Origin: Immersiella caudata
Taxonomy: Eukaryota > Ascomycota > Sordariomycetes > Sordariales > Lasiosphaeriaceae
Direction of reading: 5' to 3'
Assembly (NCBI GenBank): GCA_030512335.1
Contig: JAULSU010000003.1
Span: forward strand, 2,170,001 to 2,234,000
DNA length: 64,000 nt
The stretch's first letter is position 1, and each line of letters begins with the position of its first letter. The notes beneath the pieces are model-generated. The model worked only from the letters and a program-made list of their open reading frames with translations, did not search any database and had not been told where the DNA came from. Shown here in pieces: positions 44,946 to 55,782 of this stretch. Made by a program: the position numbers and the translations under genes.

Positions 44946-46390
44946 TCAGTCCTCTTCGTCTCCCTCCGCATCTTGATCCTCATCAGCGGCTCCATTGCGT
45001 TCCGATCCACCACCACCACGCGGTGGCGCTTCCTCATCCGATCCATACTCGGGCAGGAAGCCCACCGGCTGATCCTTGAAGCGCCTGAGCTCAGACTTGA
45101 GCTCGTCGCTCGGTTCGCTGACTTGCACGTGCAACTCATCGAGATGCGTCTCCTCATCATCGGTGGGAATCCCTATCTTCCTCGCGATGTTCTTGGTACG
45201 TTGACTCCTGATGGTGCTGCGCTGCATGACGGGGTAATAGTAGAGCGCCTTCTGGTTCTCGTCGTCGCGATATGCAAGGATGACTTCCTCGTCGTACTTG
45301 TTATCGTGGTCCATCTCCTTCTCCTGGGCCGTCTCGTAGGCCCTAACACGGGGGAAGCGAAAAGCGCCGCCGTTCTCGGAGATGGTGTAAAGGGAGTCGT
45401 CATCGTGATCGGGGTTGTCGACGTCGAAGCGCTTGCGGAACTTTTCGCCAGTTTCAGCGTCGGCCGCAAGGAAAAAGTCGTAGTTCATCATATTAGATGG
45501 CTTTGGCGTATTCTCGGGGTCGCGCTCGTAAGCGGCAAAAGCGGCTTCGAATGCTGCCTCTTCTTGGGCACTTCGCTCGATAGGCTTGAAAATACCAGAG
45601 AGAAGGCGGGCGTCGTAGTAGTCTGTTGCGGCGACAGGGTTGGTCTGGAATTTGACGGTAACGTAGGCGCCCGAATCGGGGAACGCATCGAGGTCGGGGA
45701 GCAAAGGGTAGGCGTCCACGAGTTTGACGTTGCGCTTGGATGGATGCTTAACCCGATTGCGGTCAGCAAGACCAGCAGCTGCCACCTCGAAGCTCTTTTC
45801 GACTCGTCGCTTGATCCACGCCGGTGTGCCCTTGTCTGGTTCGGGAGAGACCTTGCGCTTCTCGGGTCGTTTTGCGTTGCCCGAGCCGGGCTTCAGGAAG
45901 ATGTTATCTTTTGGTCTCGAGATCCCGGAGGAAATGTACTCGGTTCGCCGCAGGAAGGATACATCGCTGCCGACAATCTTTGGCTTGCCGAGTGTTGCCA
46001 GAGGTCGGAGGAGGAGTCTGTCGTGAGGATGCACTGGCGGTGCTTGAGCGGGTGCTTGGATGGCTGTCTAAGGGTTAGCTTCACCGCGCAGAGAGGCTGA
46101 TGAGCAGATAACGTACAACTCTCATCGCCGTCAAATATGCCAGGCATTCCAACCAAATCTAGAGGCATGCCGAGTTCGGCATCGGCCTCGATGTTGAGCG
46201 GTTGCTCGCGCGCAAGGCGCGAAGCAAAGCCAGGATTTGTGTATTGCCCGCTGGTAAGACCGGTATTGGGGATATCGAGAAGCTTGGGTGGATTTGGAGG
46301 AGGCGGGAGCGCATTGGAGTATCTGATTCTGGCAATGTAGTCTTGATGGAACATGCGTTCGCCGCCGCCTCTCGATTGTGAGGAGCTCAT
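44946..46390 (-). CDS. PAF1: PAF1, RNA polymerase II-associated factor 1
   Basis: Exons 46117-46390 and 44946-46063 (53 bp intron, phase 1) give 463 residues. The N-terminal segment FHQDYIARIRYSNALPPPPN followed by PPKLLDIP is the family signature. Later blocks are HPHDRLLLRPLATLGKPK, SFLRRTEYIS, YDFFLAADAETGEKF, DDDSLYTISENGGAFRFPRV and YDEEVILAYRD. The C terminus is acidic (EDQDAEGDEED). PAF1 is the scaffold of the Paf1 complex that travels with elongating Pol II and promotes H2B ubiquitination and H3K4/K36 methylation. The splice removes the only frame break. The next gene upstream on this strand is 840 bp away. Confidence 0.94.
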
Positions 46391-47230
46391 GGTGCGCGAG
46401 GCAAGCTTTGGAATTCGAATGCGCAAGGCCCTCGAGGCGCAAGGTGAAGTTCGCCAATGGTTGGCGCAGAAAAGCGACAAAGCTTGCAGCGTATGTATTG
46501 TCGATTGAGCAACCTAATGGCGGGGTGCTGCTTTCGAACCCGTCGCGCGAATGTGCCGAGCTTTGGTGGTTTGAGCAAACAAAGAAGTTGCTAGTCGAGT
46601 TTGGAGAAATGCTTGGCGCTCTTGTCCGCGAACGCGAATCGGATGGTGGCCCGTGAATTGGGGGCGCAACGTCTCCAGCCTAAGCGCTTTTGCTTTATTT
46701 TTTTCGCGCTCATTATTTAGTTTCTCAGCGAGTCCAGGCAGCAGTTGAAGAAGAAACACAGTCTGATCTTTGGCGTTCTGAACCCGCTCAAGGCGATTTT
46801 CAAAGAACTCGGGCATCTGCTCTGGACCGGACCCACTTCCAATGCATGCTCCTCGCCTACACGAACGATGAGATCCCAAAGACATCCATTCACTTCCTAT
46901 GGATACCCTGTATGCAGACACAGCCCTACATGCCGCTCCTTCCTGTCGCAACCTAGAGTACTCAAAGACAGACATCCCCTTTCCGAATGGAACTGATTAG
47001 CCAAGTCGCCAGCCTCAAATCTCAGACCGCAGCGGCGAAGGTCCCCCCTATTAGAAATGCATATGTAACCTTTAGTACAGGATTGTCATGAGCGCCAGTG
47101 TGTTCAGTCATAATACATGGAGATCCTCTATCGCAACCGTTGTCCCGTGGCATGCAGCCAAAGCTCCGTGCCTGCTGAAAGCCAAAAACGCACGCCTCTA
47201 TTAAAACCGGGGAAGTCCACAGACCGTGCC
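46391..47230. other. intergenic region PAF1 / RER1
   Basis: 840 bp: PAF1 promoter and RER1 3' UTR. A minus-strand frame at 46514-46975 contains a Lys/Glu/Leu-rich stretch, but it has no recognisable domain and no splice partners, so it is not called as a gene. Confidence 0.45.
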
Positions 47231-47907
47231 TCAGTTACTGTTCTTATTGTACCGCGTCTTTCCAAGGGAGAATGGCACGTAGCGGTACTTGATCATGTGC
47301 TGGATCTGCTTCCTCATGGTGAGGATGAAGAGCATGAGCCAGTACATGACCAGGACGGGCCAGAAGACAGGCACGTTGAAGATCTCAAACCAGCTGCAGA
47401 AGAAGGAAATCGCGACGGCGCGGGTGGCCGAGTGCCAGAACTTGAACTCGGGGAGCCGTCGGATGAAGGGGCGAAATTCCTCGTCTTGCCGGGTAGGCAG
47501 GGTTCCGATCGCGCCGTCTTCCATGTCGTTGTCCATGGCCTCATTGGAGGGGTCAAACTTGGGCTGCAGGAAGGCAAGGAACAAATTCAGGAGGTAGATA
47601 CCGAGCGCATACGCGACTATCGTATTGTTAGCATTCTCTAAACTTCCCGCGCAGCACTGTAGTCGACCTACCAATATACCAGCCTTGCGCCACGAAGACG
47701 CGCAGGAAGAACAGGAAGAGTCCGATAACGGTGCCGACCCATCGGTAGAGGACATGAGGTGTCGACTGGTCAAGGAGCGCTTGGTATTGCTGCAAATGGT
47801 CAGTTTCCTTCCCGCCTCGATATCTTCCTGGGACGCACCCTTTGAAGCTTGTTGCTCTGGGCTGTGAAGGTGCCGAATGGCGTCGAGGGCTCCTCGGTGC
47901 TGTCCAT
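47231..47907 (-). CDS. RER1: RER1 ER-retention receptor
   Basis: Exons 47839-47907, 47672-47789 and 47231-47616 (introns 49 and 55 bp) give 190 residues. The frame reads MDSTEEPSTPFGTFTAQSNK, then QYQALLDQSTPHVLYRWVGT, GLFLFFLRVFVAQGWYIVAY, ALGIYLLNLFLAFLQPKFD, EEFRPFIRRLPEFKFWHSAT and KYRYVPFSLGKTRY. Four hydrophobic segments and both cytosolic tails match Rer1, which cycles in the early Golgi and returns ER membrane proteins through COPI. Junctions restore conserved sequence; reading across the introns would add non-homologous residues. It is divergent from the enoyl-CoA hydratase gene. Confidence 0.95.
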
Positions 47908-48380
47908 TGGAAAATGCGACAATGTTTCTGCCGGATGGCCAGTCGCGTAGATATCTCGGGACTATCTGTGACTCGACAAAACCCGTAGGAAAGTGCTCGG
48001 GATGCGTGGAAGGATTCGTTGCCGATTGCGCGGTGATGCGATCGCCAGGGGAAGTTTTTGAACCTGGAAGGGCCTCCTTTGGAAAAGTCAGCCTTTCCAG
48101 CCAACTGTCACTTAATCTTGGACACGCCACAAACTCCACGGTCGAAACAGACTGTGGCGGTGCGGCACGCATGCGGCGCGCGCTTAGACCACCTGTATGC
48201 CAAGAGCCTACCGAGCCGACTCCCCCCCTGCTAAGTGACATCTAAAGCCGAGCCTGCCCGAGCTTCACATGGAAGCTTGAGAGCTCAAGGGGCCGCTTCA
48301 CATCGTCTTGCCAACATACACGGAGTTCCAAAATCTCAATTCTCATTTCATAAATTTTCGGGTCTCTTACGAGTTTCAAA
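47908..48380. promoter_or_regulatory. divergent promoter of RER1 and enoyl-CoA hydratase
   Basis: 473 bp between start codons. A long minus-strand frame here (to 48241) is an upstream extension of a RER1 intron frame and has no Rer1-like content. Confidence 0.45.
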
Positions 48381-49416
48381 ATGCACGGCGCAGCAGCAAT
48401 TCGCATCCCCTCGCTCCGCAGCGCCACCCTTTGCGCTGCAAGGACCCGCACTCCCTTCGTCCCGTCAACCCTCCCCCGCGTGGTCCGCAACTATACCGCC
48501 GCCCCCGATGCCTACAAATACATCGAGGTCTCGGAGCCTCGACCCGGCGTCGGCCAAGGTACTTCACCACTGTAGTTGCCATGCTCATCCATACCTTTAT
48601 CATCACCAATTGGCCCCTCCCATCACCCCCACCCTCCCACCACGCCCCCCATCCTCCGGTCGACGATCACTAACACCCAACCCAGTAACCCTCTCCCGCC
48701 CCAAGGCCCTCAACGCCCTCTCCGGTCCCCTGATCACCGAGCTCAACACCGCTCTCGCATCCCTCTCCGCCTCCCCCACCATCGGCGCCGTCGTCCTCAC
48801 CGGCTCCTCCAAGGCCTTCGCCGCCGGAGCCGACATCAAAGAGATGGCCTCCCTCACCTTCTCCGAAGCCTACACCACCTCTTTCATCGAATCATGGTCC
48901 AACCTCACCACCACCGTCAAAAAGCCCATCCTTGCCGCCGTATCAGGGTACGCCCTCGGCGGGGGCTGCGAGCTGGCGCTGATGTGCGACTTGATCTACT
49001 GCACCTCAGACGCCAAGTTCGGACAGCCCGAGATCAAGCTCGGTACGATCCCCGGCGCGGGAGGCAGTCAGCGGCTGACGAGGGCGGTGGGGAAGAGTAA
49101 GGCGATGGAGTTGATTCTAACGGGGAAGTTCTTTAGTGGTGAGGAGGCGGAGAAGTGGGGTGTTGCGGCGCGGACGTTTGCAACGCACGAGGAGTTGATG
49201 GCGGGGGTTTTGGAGACGGCGGAAACGATTGCGTCGTACTCAAAGGTTGCCGTGATGGCGGCGAAGGAAGTGGTGAACAAGAGCCAAGATCTGCCGCTGC
49301 GGGATGGGGTTGAGTATGAGCGGAGGGTATTCCATGCGCTGTTTGGCAGTCAGGATCAGAAGATTGGGATGAAGGCGTTTGCGGAGAAGTCAAAGGCTGA
49401 GTGGTCTCATAAATGA
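48381..49416 (+). CDS. ECHS1: mitochondrial enoyl-CoA hydratase (crotonase family)
   Basis: Exons 48381-48558 and 48686-49416 (127 bp intron, phase 1) give 302 residues. An Arg/Ser/Thr-rich presequence (MHGAAAIRIPSLRSATLCAA) ends near RNYTAAPDAYKYIEVSE. The crotonase core follows: VTLSRPKALNALSGPLITEL, KAFAAGADIKEMA (first oxyanion loop), SGYALGGGCELALMCDLIYC (catalytic Glu in GGGCE) and FGQPEIKLGTIPGAGGSQRL (second catalytic Glu in QPEI). Both acid residues are intact, supporting hydration of 2-enoyl-CoA in beta-oxidation or branched-chain amino-acid breakdown. It lacks a peroxisomal SKL end (terminates SHK), consistent with mitochondria. Confidence 0.95.
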
Positions 49417-49561
49417 GTCCGCAGCGGGCGAGGATTTGAGACCAATGTCATGAATTTCGCAGCTGAATGTGTCATCTAGAGATCGTCCTGAAATTTAGAA
49501 ATATACCATTCATAAACTCGCCGGCCTCGGACCCACTCGTCAGAACCCAAAAATATCAGTA

Positions 49562-52511
49562 TTATGCAAGAAGACGTTGCAACCGGCAAGTTTTTGCTGC
49601 GACCTCGTCCACTTCTTGAACCGCCTCTTCCTTTCTCGGCTTTTCAACCTTTACATATGGTGCCGGAAGCAATCCCGAAGCACCCATGTAGAACCCATGG
49701 AACCACTCCCCGTTCTGATCCTCCACCTCCAATATCTCGGCCCACTTCGGAAACATCAACTCGTCATCGCCCTCCCCTTCAACAGGGTACCAACTCCAAT
49801 ACGCCACCGCCTTCGGGGCAGTCCCTCCACTTGGTGGGAACGCCGTCTTGTTGAATCTCTCTCTGTCTGAAGGGGGGAGATTAACACTCTCTGCGCTCCC
49901 CCCAACGTCCACCGACACAAGTCTTTCCACCTTTTTCCCCGATGCGTCTTTCCAAGCCCAGACCTCCATTCCCTTTTCGGGCTCGTATTTCGTGACTGTG
50001 AGACGTCTCCCGCCTACAAGGTCTTGAACTAACTCGAGTCGCTCATCCCCGCGGTTGTCACGGACGAATGCTTCGATGATCATCCTGTGGCCTACCTTCG
50101 GGCATCGGCGCCAGCCGGCGGGACCGCTCTCTGTAGAGATGAGCCCTGAGGCGACAACGGACATGTAGCACCCGCGGCAGATATCGTAGTCGCCGGTGCG
50201 GGCGTCTATGATGGCGTCGGATTTGCAGGAGTAGCAATGAAAGCGGGTCTCGGGGCCGGGGATGCGCTTGCGGCAGACGGAGCAGGGACGGACCGGAATG
50301 ATGGGGAGGAAGGCGCGCTTCCGGGCGGGACGGGAGCCGCCCGGGCTGGCGGGAGGCGTGTGGCTGTCAGCGGGGAGGGGAGGGGGCGTGGAAGTCTCGC
50401 GGTAGGCCATGGGGAGGAGAAGGTGAGTGCAGGAGAGTCCACGGCCAACGCAGTCGGCGCAGAAACCCCATTCGCCTTCGTTACAGATGTCGCATTGCCA
50501 GTAGCCGTCATTGGTGGTCCAGGCGGAGCAGCGGCAGCAAAAGGTGCCGCTCTGGAGACGGTCGAGGGGGTTCTCGGTGGTTAGGGTGCGGCGCCCGTCG
50601 GCGCCGCCGGGTGTCTGCTTAGGGGGCGTGTAGCGGTTTGCTGTGAGGAAGTGAGGAGGGGTCTTGGCCCATTTGGCATCACCGTTGCTCTTAAGCTTCT
50701 CCCAGCGCTCCCAGGCGGTCTTGCCGAAGCCCAGCCAGTGAAGACAGCCTGTTCGTTTGCGGTAGCAGTCCAGACATATGTTCCACTCTCCACCGTGACA
50801 TACGGCGCAGTTGTAGTGGACTTCATACTCGATGTGTGGCTTGGAGCAGCTGTCGCAGTTGATCAGGGGCTCCTTGTAGCGTGGGAGGGGATTCCGACGA
50901 GGCGAGGTCCCCGAGGGCGAGGCCAGGCTTGGACTGAGCTGGCCCGACTTGGGGGCAGTGCTGGGTGATGTCTGGATGATAGCAAGATCGACAGGCCGAA
51001 CAGGTGTCCTCTTGCGGCTCCGCGACTCAGGGTCAGACACAGCTTCAGGCAGTGTGGAGGGTTGTGGTTGTGTGATGCCTAAGCCTGCAGCAGCTCGACT
51101 ATTGAACGAGGCTCCCCGGTTCTCAGGCGAATCCCCACGGCCTCTGGTCGGCGTAACGGTAGTCGGTGAGCTCGAACTCCTTACATCGGTAGCGATCACC
51201 CCCGCCGTCGGCCGTATTGCGAGGTCCGTCTGCGACCTCCCCGTAATCGCCCTAACCTCGGGTTGAGCGACGGGAGTCGGCACAGTAGCGCTCCTCCCGC
51301 TGCTGGGCGTCCTTCGCCGGCTCGCCGGCTCAATATCGAGATGTGCCGAGCTCGAGGGCGGATACCGCCCCCTCTCATCGCCGCTATTGTTCGCACTTGT
51401 CGGCCTCGACGGCCCCCCATGCCTGCTCGAAGGCCTCGACCCATCCCCCGTGTGCGCCCTCGGCCTCAAGTCACTGCGTTGCGATTGCGAGCTCGCATTA
51501 CTTCTCCGCCCCCCTTCTTGCCTCGACCTCTCCCTATACCTCCTCCTGTACGCCTCGGTAATCCTCTTGCTCAACTCATCATTATCCCTCAAGTTGATGT
51601 TATCCAAATCCAGCCCATCCAGCAAGCCCTCCTCCTGGATCTGCCTCGTGAACTCCTCAATCTCCCTTTCGATATCCCGCGCTCCAACACCCTCCGAGCT
51701 AATCAAGCTCCTCAAGCTGCTCTGATGCTCCACCTGCCTCGTCCTCATCGCCTCCACCGCCGCCGTCGCACTCCCTGTCCCCCTTGCCGCTCTCTGCCTC
51801 GACTCACTCCTCCTCCTCCTCTCTCCCTCCCTCCCAACACCATTCTCCGCCCTCAAATTCGCACTATGCGCTCTCCTCCTGTCCTGCCCCCTGTGCCCAT
51901 CCCTCCTCCCCGCCTCCCTCATCGCCTCCCTCAAACTCTCCCTTTGCACGGTCTCCAACACCCTCCGCTCCTCCTCATCCCCCCTCCGCTCCTCCTCGCT
52001 CCTCTCCAACACCCGCACCCGCGGCATCACCCTCTCCCCCTTCAGATATTTTGCATCCATTTCTTCCCTCTCCCCCGCAGATCTCCCCCGGTCGGGATTC
52101 AGCTGCAGAAACATATCAAGCAGCGTAGCGACTCGGGCATCATGCTTGGTATCGCGAACGCGATCGCGGCAGGAGGGACAGGTGAAGATGGCTGCGTCAG
52201 GCGGGGGCGGGACGGGGGCGGTCTCGGCGCGTTGGGCTTGCCATGAGAACCATTCTTTGAGGCAGGCGCCGCAGAAGGTGTGGAGGCAGTCGAGGAGGGT
52301 AAGGGGTTGGTAGAGAAGTTCGGTGCAGATCTGTATTCGGTCAGTTTCTAATTTTGTCGTGGAAGTCTAGGCAAGGCATTTGGGCTGCAGCGGTGCACGG
52401 AGTGAGGGGTGAGGGGCATGATGGGGATGCAAAAATGGAAATAACAAAAATACTTACAGAGCAGGTCAACTCTGTCTCAAGGTTGACGGCCGGTTTTGCC
52501 GTGGACTCCAT
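49562..52511 (-). CDS. RING-type protein with three Cys-rich zinc modules
   Basis: Exons 52458-52511 and 49562-52330 (127 bp intron, phase 0, splitting the RING) give 940 residues. The C3HC4 RING is complete: Cys17, Cys20, Cys33, His35, Cys38, Cys41, Cys69, Cys72, reading TCSICTELLYQPLTLLDCLH then TFCGACLKEW and FTCPSCRDRV, akin to CHFR-like E3 ligases. An Arg/Glu-rich helical part (about 100-270) and a long Ser/Pro/Arg-rich disordered part (270-500) follow. Three zinc modules come next, near residues 510, 616 and 699 (for example CDSCSKPHIEYEVHYNCAVC and CCRCSAWTTNDGYWQCDIC), resembling ZZ fingers. The end (VEDQNGEWFHGFYMGASGLL and PAPYVKVE) looks like an SH3-type fold. It is a probable ubiquitin ligase or scaffold; the substrate is unknown. 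Confidence 0.85.
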
Positions 52512-52990
52512 CCCGAACCTGGAACTTGAATGTTAGGCGCGGACGGCCAACTGTGGTGCTTGCAGTGGTTAATAACTATGGGGCAGACGCAGCTCAACTT
52601 AAATGCGAATCGAATCCGCCAAGCATTCCCACGGGGTTTTCAGCTAGCCATTGACTGCACTGGCCGCATGTGGGGTGTGTGCCGGATCCCTTCTTGCTTC
52701 TCAGTTCGTCCAAAATGCAGAATCGCATACTTCGGACTCGCCTTTCTCACGTAATAGGCCAGCAGAAACTGGAAGCTGCTAGCACTCCGCCACGCGGCTC
52801 GACATCACCTAACGTTCGCTTGATCTTGTTGTATTTATTTCTCTTGTCGAATCATATGTGCTGTGTGCCACCCTCTGTAACCCATTCCCAATGCGTCTCT
52901 GCTGTACTGTAACCAACACCTGCCAAGTATCCTTTTGCGCCGTCTTTGCAGCCCAAGCCATAAATGAAGTACAATGCATGCGGAAAATAA
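52512..52990. other. intergenic region RING gene / ATG15
   Basis: 479 bp between two minus-strand genes: promoter of the RING gene and ATG15 3' UTR. Nothing else recognised. Confidence 0.5.
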
Positions 52991-55096
52991 TTACATGTCC
53001 TCTTTTGCCTCCTCTGGCTCCCCTCCGTCCCACTCCTCACAAATCCCGTACCACGAGCGCCTAAGACATCCGGTCTTGCTCGTTGGGGGTGATTCCGTTG
53101 GCGTTGCTGTTAGGAGCGCCGAGGTTGGAGGTAACGTTGGAGGTTCCGTGATGGTGGGTGCCTGCGATGTCGTTGTATCGCTGATCATCGTCGATGTGGC
53201 ATCGCTACAGCCCCAGAACCTGCCAGGAGTGAGGCAGGTGGTGCTTGTAATAGATGAAGATATAGATGTGGTCGTAGTCTTGGTAGGCCGAACAGAGGTC
53301 GTTGTGGTTGTGGTGACCTTATCCTTGCAACCAAACCAGCCGCTGTGAAGAAATCAGCATTACGTTGAACCCGACAAACAAGAACACCAACTTACGGCGT
53401 TAAGCAAGTGGTGGTGGTGGTAGTCGTGATCTCGGTCGACGTCTTGGTCCCGCCAGTTGTGGTTGTCTCATCCAAGCAGCCCCACCAGCCCCTATGACCT
53501 GTTAGCGGAGCATAATGTGCTACAAATGGGGGAAAATTACGGGGTCTTGCAGGTCTCCGTCCGTGTGCGACTCTTGGTCGAGGTCGCTGTCGAGGTCGTG
53601 GACGAAATGGGCTCCGTCCCGTTGCTCTCGTACATCTTCCAGCTACCGCAGTCCCTGCATTCCGGCGTGAATTTGCATTCGGGCACTGTATCATACTTCA
53701 TGATAACATCATGGATGACCGATCGAATCTTGTGTGTGCCGATGCCGACTCTCCAACCCTTGTCTCCAACAGTGTCATAGACGCATTCGCGACCAGTGTG
53801 ACATGCCGACTCAAGAGCATAACCTCCGAAGGAGCAGGATGCAGTGGCTCCATTGCAGGTACCGATATAAATAGGATCGGCCGTATGCCCGAAATGGAAG
53901 GCACCGGTGTATTCACGGGTTTGAGGGGCGCTCGGGTCCGATCCGTGAGGCACTGGGAGCCCAAGCCGGGAAGCCGGTAGGGCTTCCGGAACCGCTTGGA
54001 AGGTGACTACCGGAACGCCGTAGGTGAGGCCAAGCATGGAGCTGACAGCGCCACCAAGGGAGTGACCGGAAAGCCAGATATTCGAGGTGGGGTACAGCTC
54101 TGTGACATTGGCATAGAGCTCACGTGCAGCCTGGTAGTATCGGTTTTCCTCGCGCAGCGCCTGGACAACGCAGGTATTATTGCACGAGTAGGTGCTGGTT
54201 GCGCAGTCGCAGACCTGGTGCCATGTCCAAGGGCCCTGCTGAGCGCAGCAGCAGCTGAAGAAGAGGTTGTCGTTGACCTTGTCGTTCGTGGTTGTGCCGT
54301 CGCCGTCAAAAACGGCGGGCGAAGTCCCCTTGAGGCCGATGACAATGGTCGAGTTGTATTCATCCGCCCAGATGTGGCCACGGAGTCCATCGCCCTCCCA
54401 TCCAAAATCCATGCTCCTGTTGAAAGGCCTGCCAACCTCCTCCCAGTCCGCTTGGTCGGGCGTCTGCACATAGGCATTAGATGCCATCAAAGCCAAACTC
54501 AGAACCGTCCCCTTGTCGGTAATGTCGGGTCCCCACACGTCATCGAGAGTCCAGGCCTCCGGAGACAACACCGAAACGAAGCCGTGCTCCCGACCCATCG
54601 CCACTATTGGGTCAACAACACTCGGCCTCCGATCGACTAGTCGCTGGATCCGAACCGGGCTGCTACGAGCCTTGAGAGGCGACAGGCGCTCCTCGTTGTA
54701 GCCGTCCTCTGCTGCTAGCCACACACCCGCATCTGCCTTGACAACATCCTTCTTTCGATGCAGTCCTGGATGTCTGTTTGTGCCATGGTGATAGATGTGT
54801 CGAAGAGTCTGTGAGACGCCAGGCTCCGGTTAGCGTCCGACCAAGTTAGAGCAGCGAAAAGACAAACAAGACAAAACATCGCTTACAAAAGTGTGTTCTG
54901 CTGGCTTCGGGGGCTCGAGAATGAGGGGTGGTATGGGTGCAGCTTCGATGGGGATGACGAGTTGCGCGTCTTGCTGGGAGCTGCCTGCCGAGGCGACTGG
55001 CGATGCGGAAAGCGCCAGGAAGGAGAGGAGCAGTTTGGCCGTAACTCGGCCTGCGGAGGTGCACCTCGAGTCGGGTTTCCTCCGCCGTGAGAACAT
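52991..55096 (-). CDS. ATG15: ATG15 autophagic-body/vacuolar lipase
   Basis: Exons 54887-55096, 53541-54808, 53396-53491 and 52991-53342 (introns 78, 49 and 53 bp) give 641 residues. An N-terminal membrane anchor (VTAKLLLSFLALSASPVAS) precedes the lipase. The nucleophile motif is GHSLGG (Ser about 320) in IWLSGHSLGGAVSSMLGLTY, followed by TFQAVPEALPASRLGLPVPH and HFGHTADPIYIGTCNG, Atg15 signatures. N-glycosylation sequons are frequent. Atg15 reaches the vacuole by the MVB route and lyses autophagic bodies. The C terminus is Thr-rich with a repeated TCxTPGWxGC module; the first two are bounded by introns at the same place and phase (see findings). It ends with a Cys-containing tail (GCLRRSWYGICEEWDGG). 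Confidence 0.93.
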
Positions 55097-55782
55097 ATCG
55101 ATCGTGTTCGAAACAAACCCTATTTGATGAAGAGAATAACAAAAGGAAGGAAAGGGAAACGTTGAGGATGGATATGACGAATGGTTGAGGCCAGCCAGTG
55201 ACGCGTGACGTTGTTGCCGTGCCCGATAGTGCATGATAGAGGTGGAGTATTTCCCCGCACAATGGGGGTGGAAACGACATGTCTCTTATCTGTCTCTCCG
55301 GTGCGCGGAGATCTGAAACCCTAACCCTCATCGTGAGCTTGTCGGGCCTAGCCCAAGTGGGTTTGGCGATCCTGCAGCCCGGCAAGCCTGGAACCTGACT
55401 AACGATGCCAGGTGACGACCAGCTTGCAACTGTGATCGTGCACCGTGACGCGAACCGGACAGCTCGAAGCTCTGCAGCCTTGGAGATCTTCTGATACGGT
55501 TAGAATTATCTTAGCGGCCTAGCCCCTATTGGGATTTCAGACCGAGGATTTGGCGGAACAAAAATGCGTACACCTTCCAATTGCACCTGTTGCCAAAGAT
55601 TCATTAGCCGGCCCCTCGGGTCCCCCTTGGCTTGTTGAAGTTTCAAGATCCATATCACTTCATGCATCAGATCGAAGCTCATGTAAGACCGGACCTATTC
55701 CCTCCAAGCTCTACACTCGTCCAGAGCTTTGCACCAGACGCAATCCAGCCCCAGCGCGCGTTAAGAGTTTGTTCTAACGACA
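55097..55782. promoter_or_regulatory. divergent promoter of ATG15 and VPS9-domain gene
   Basis: 686 bp with a telobox-like AAACCCTAACCCT at 55316-55328. Both flanking genes act on the endosome-vacuole route, so shared control is plausible but not shown. Confidence 0.5.

Noticed and set aside
44886..46100. 404-codon plus-strand frame opposite PAF1
   Set aside because: Hydrophobic Val/Leu-rich reading is the antisense of acidic, Asp/Glu-rich PAF1 codons.
46514..46975. 153-codon minus-strand frame between PAF1 and RER1
   Set aside because: Contains a K/E-rich helix but no recognised family; lies where the PAF1 leader and RER1 3' UTR are expected.
51263..52246. 327-codon Pro/Arg-rich plus-strand frame opposite the RING gene
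   Set aside because: Antisense of the Arg/Ser/Glu-rich linker; no ATG-supported gene structure.
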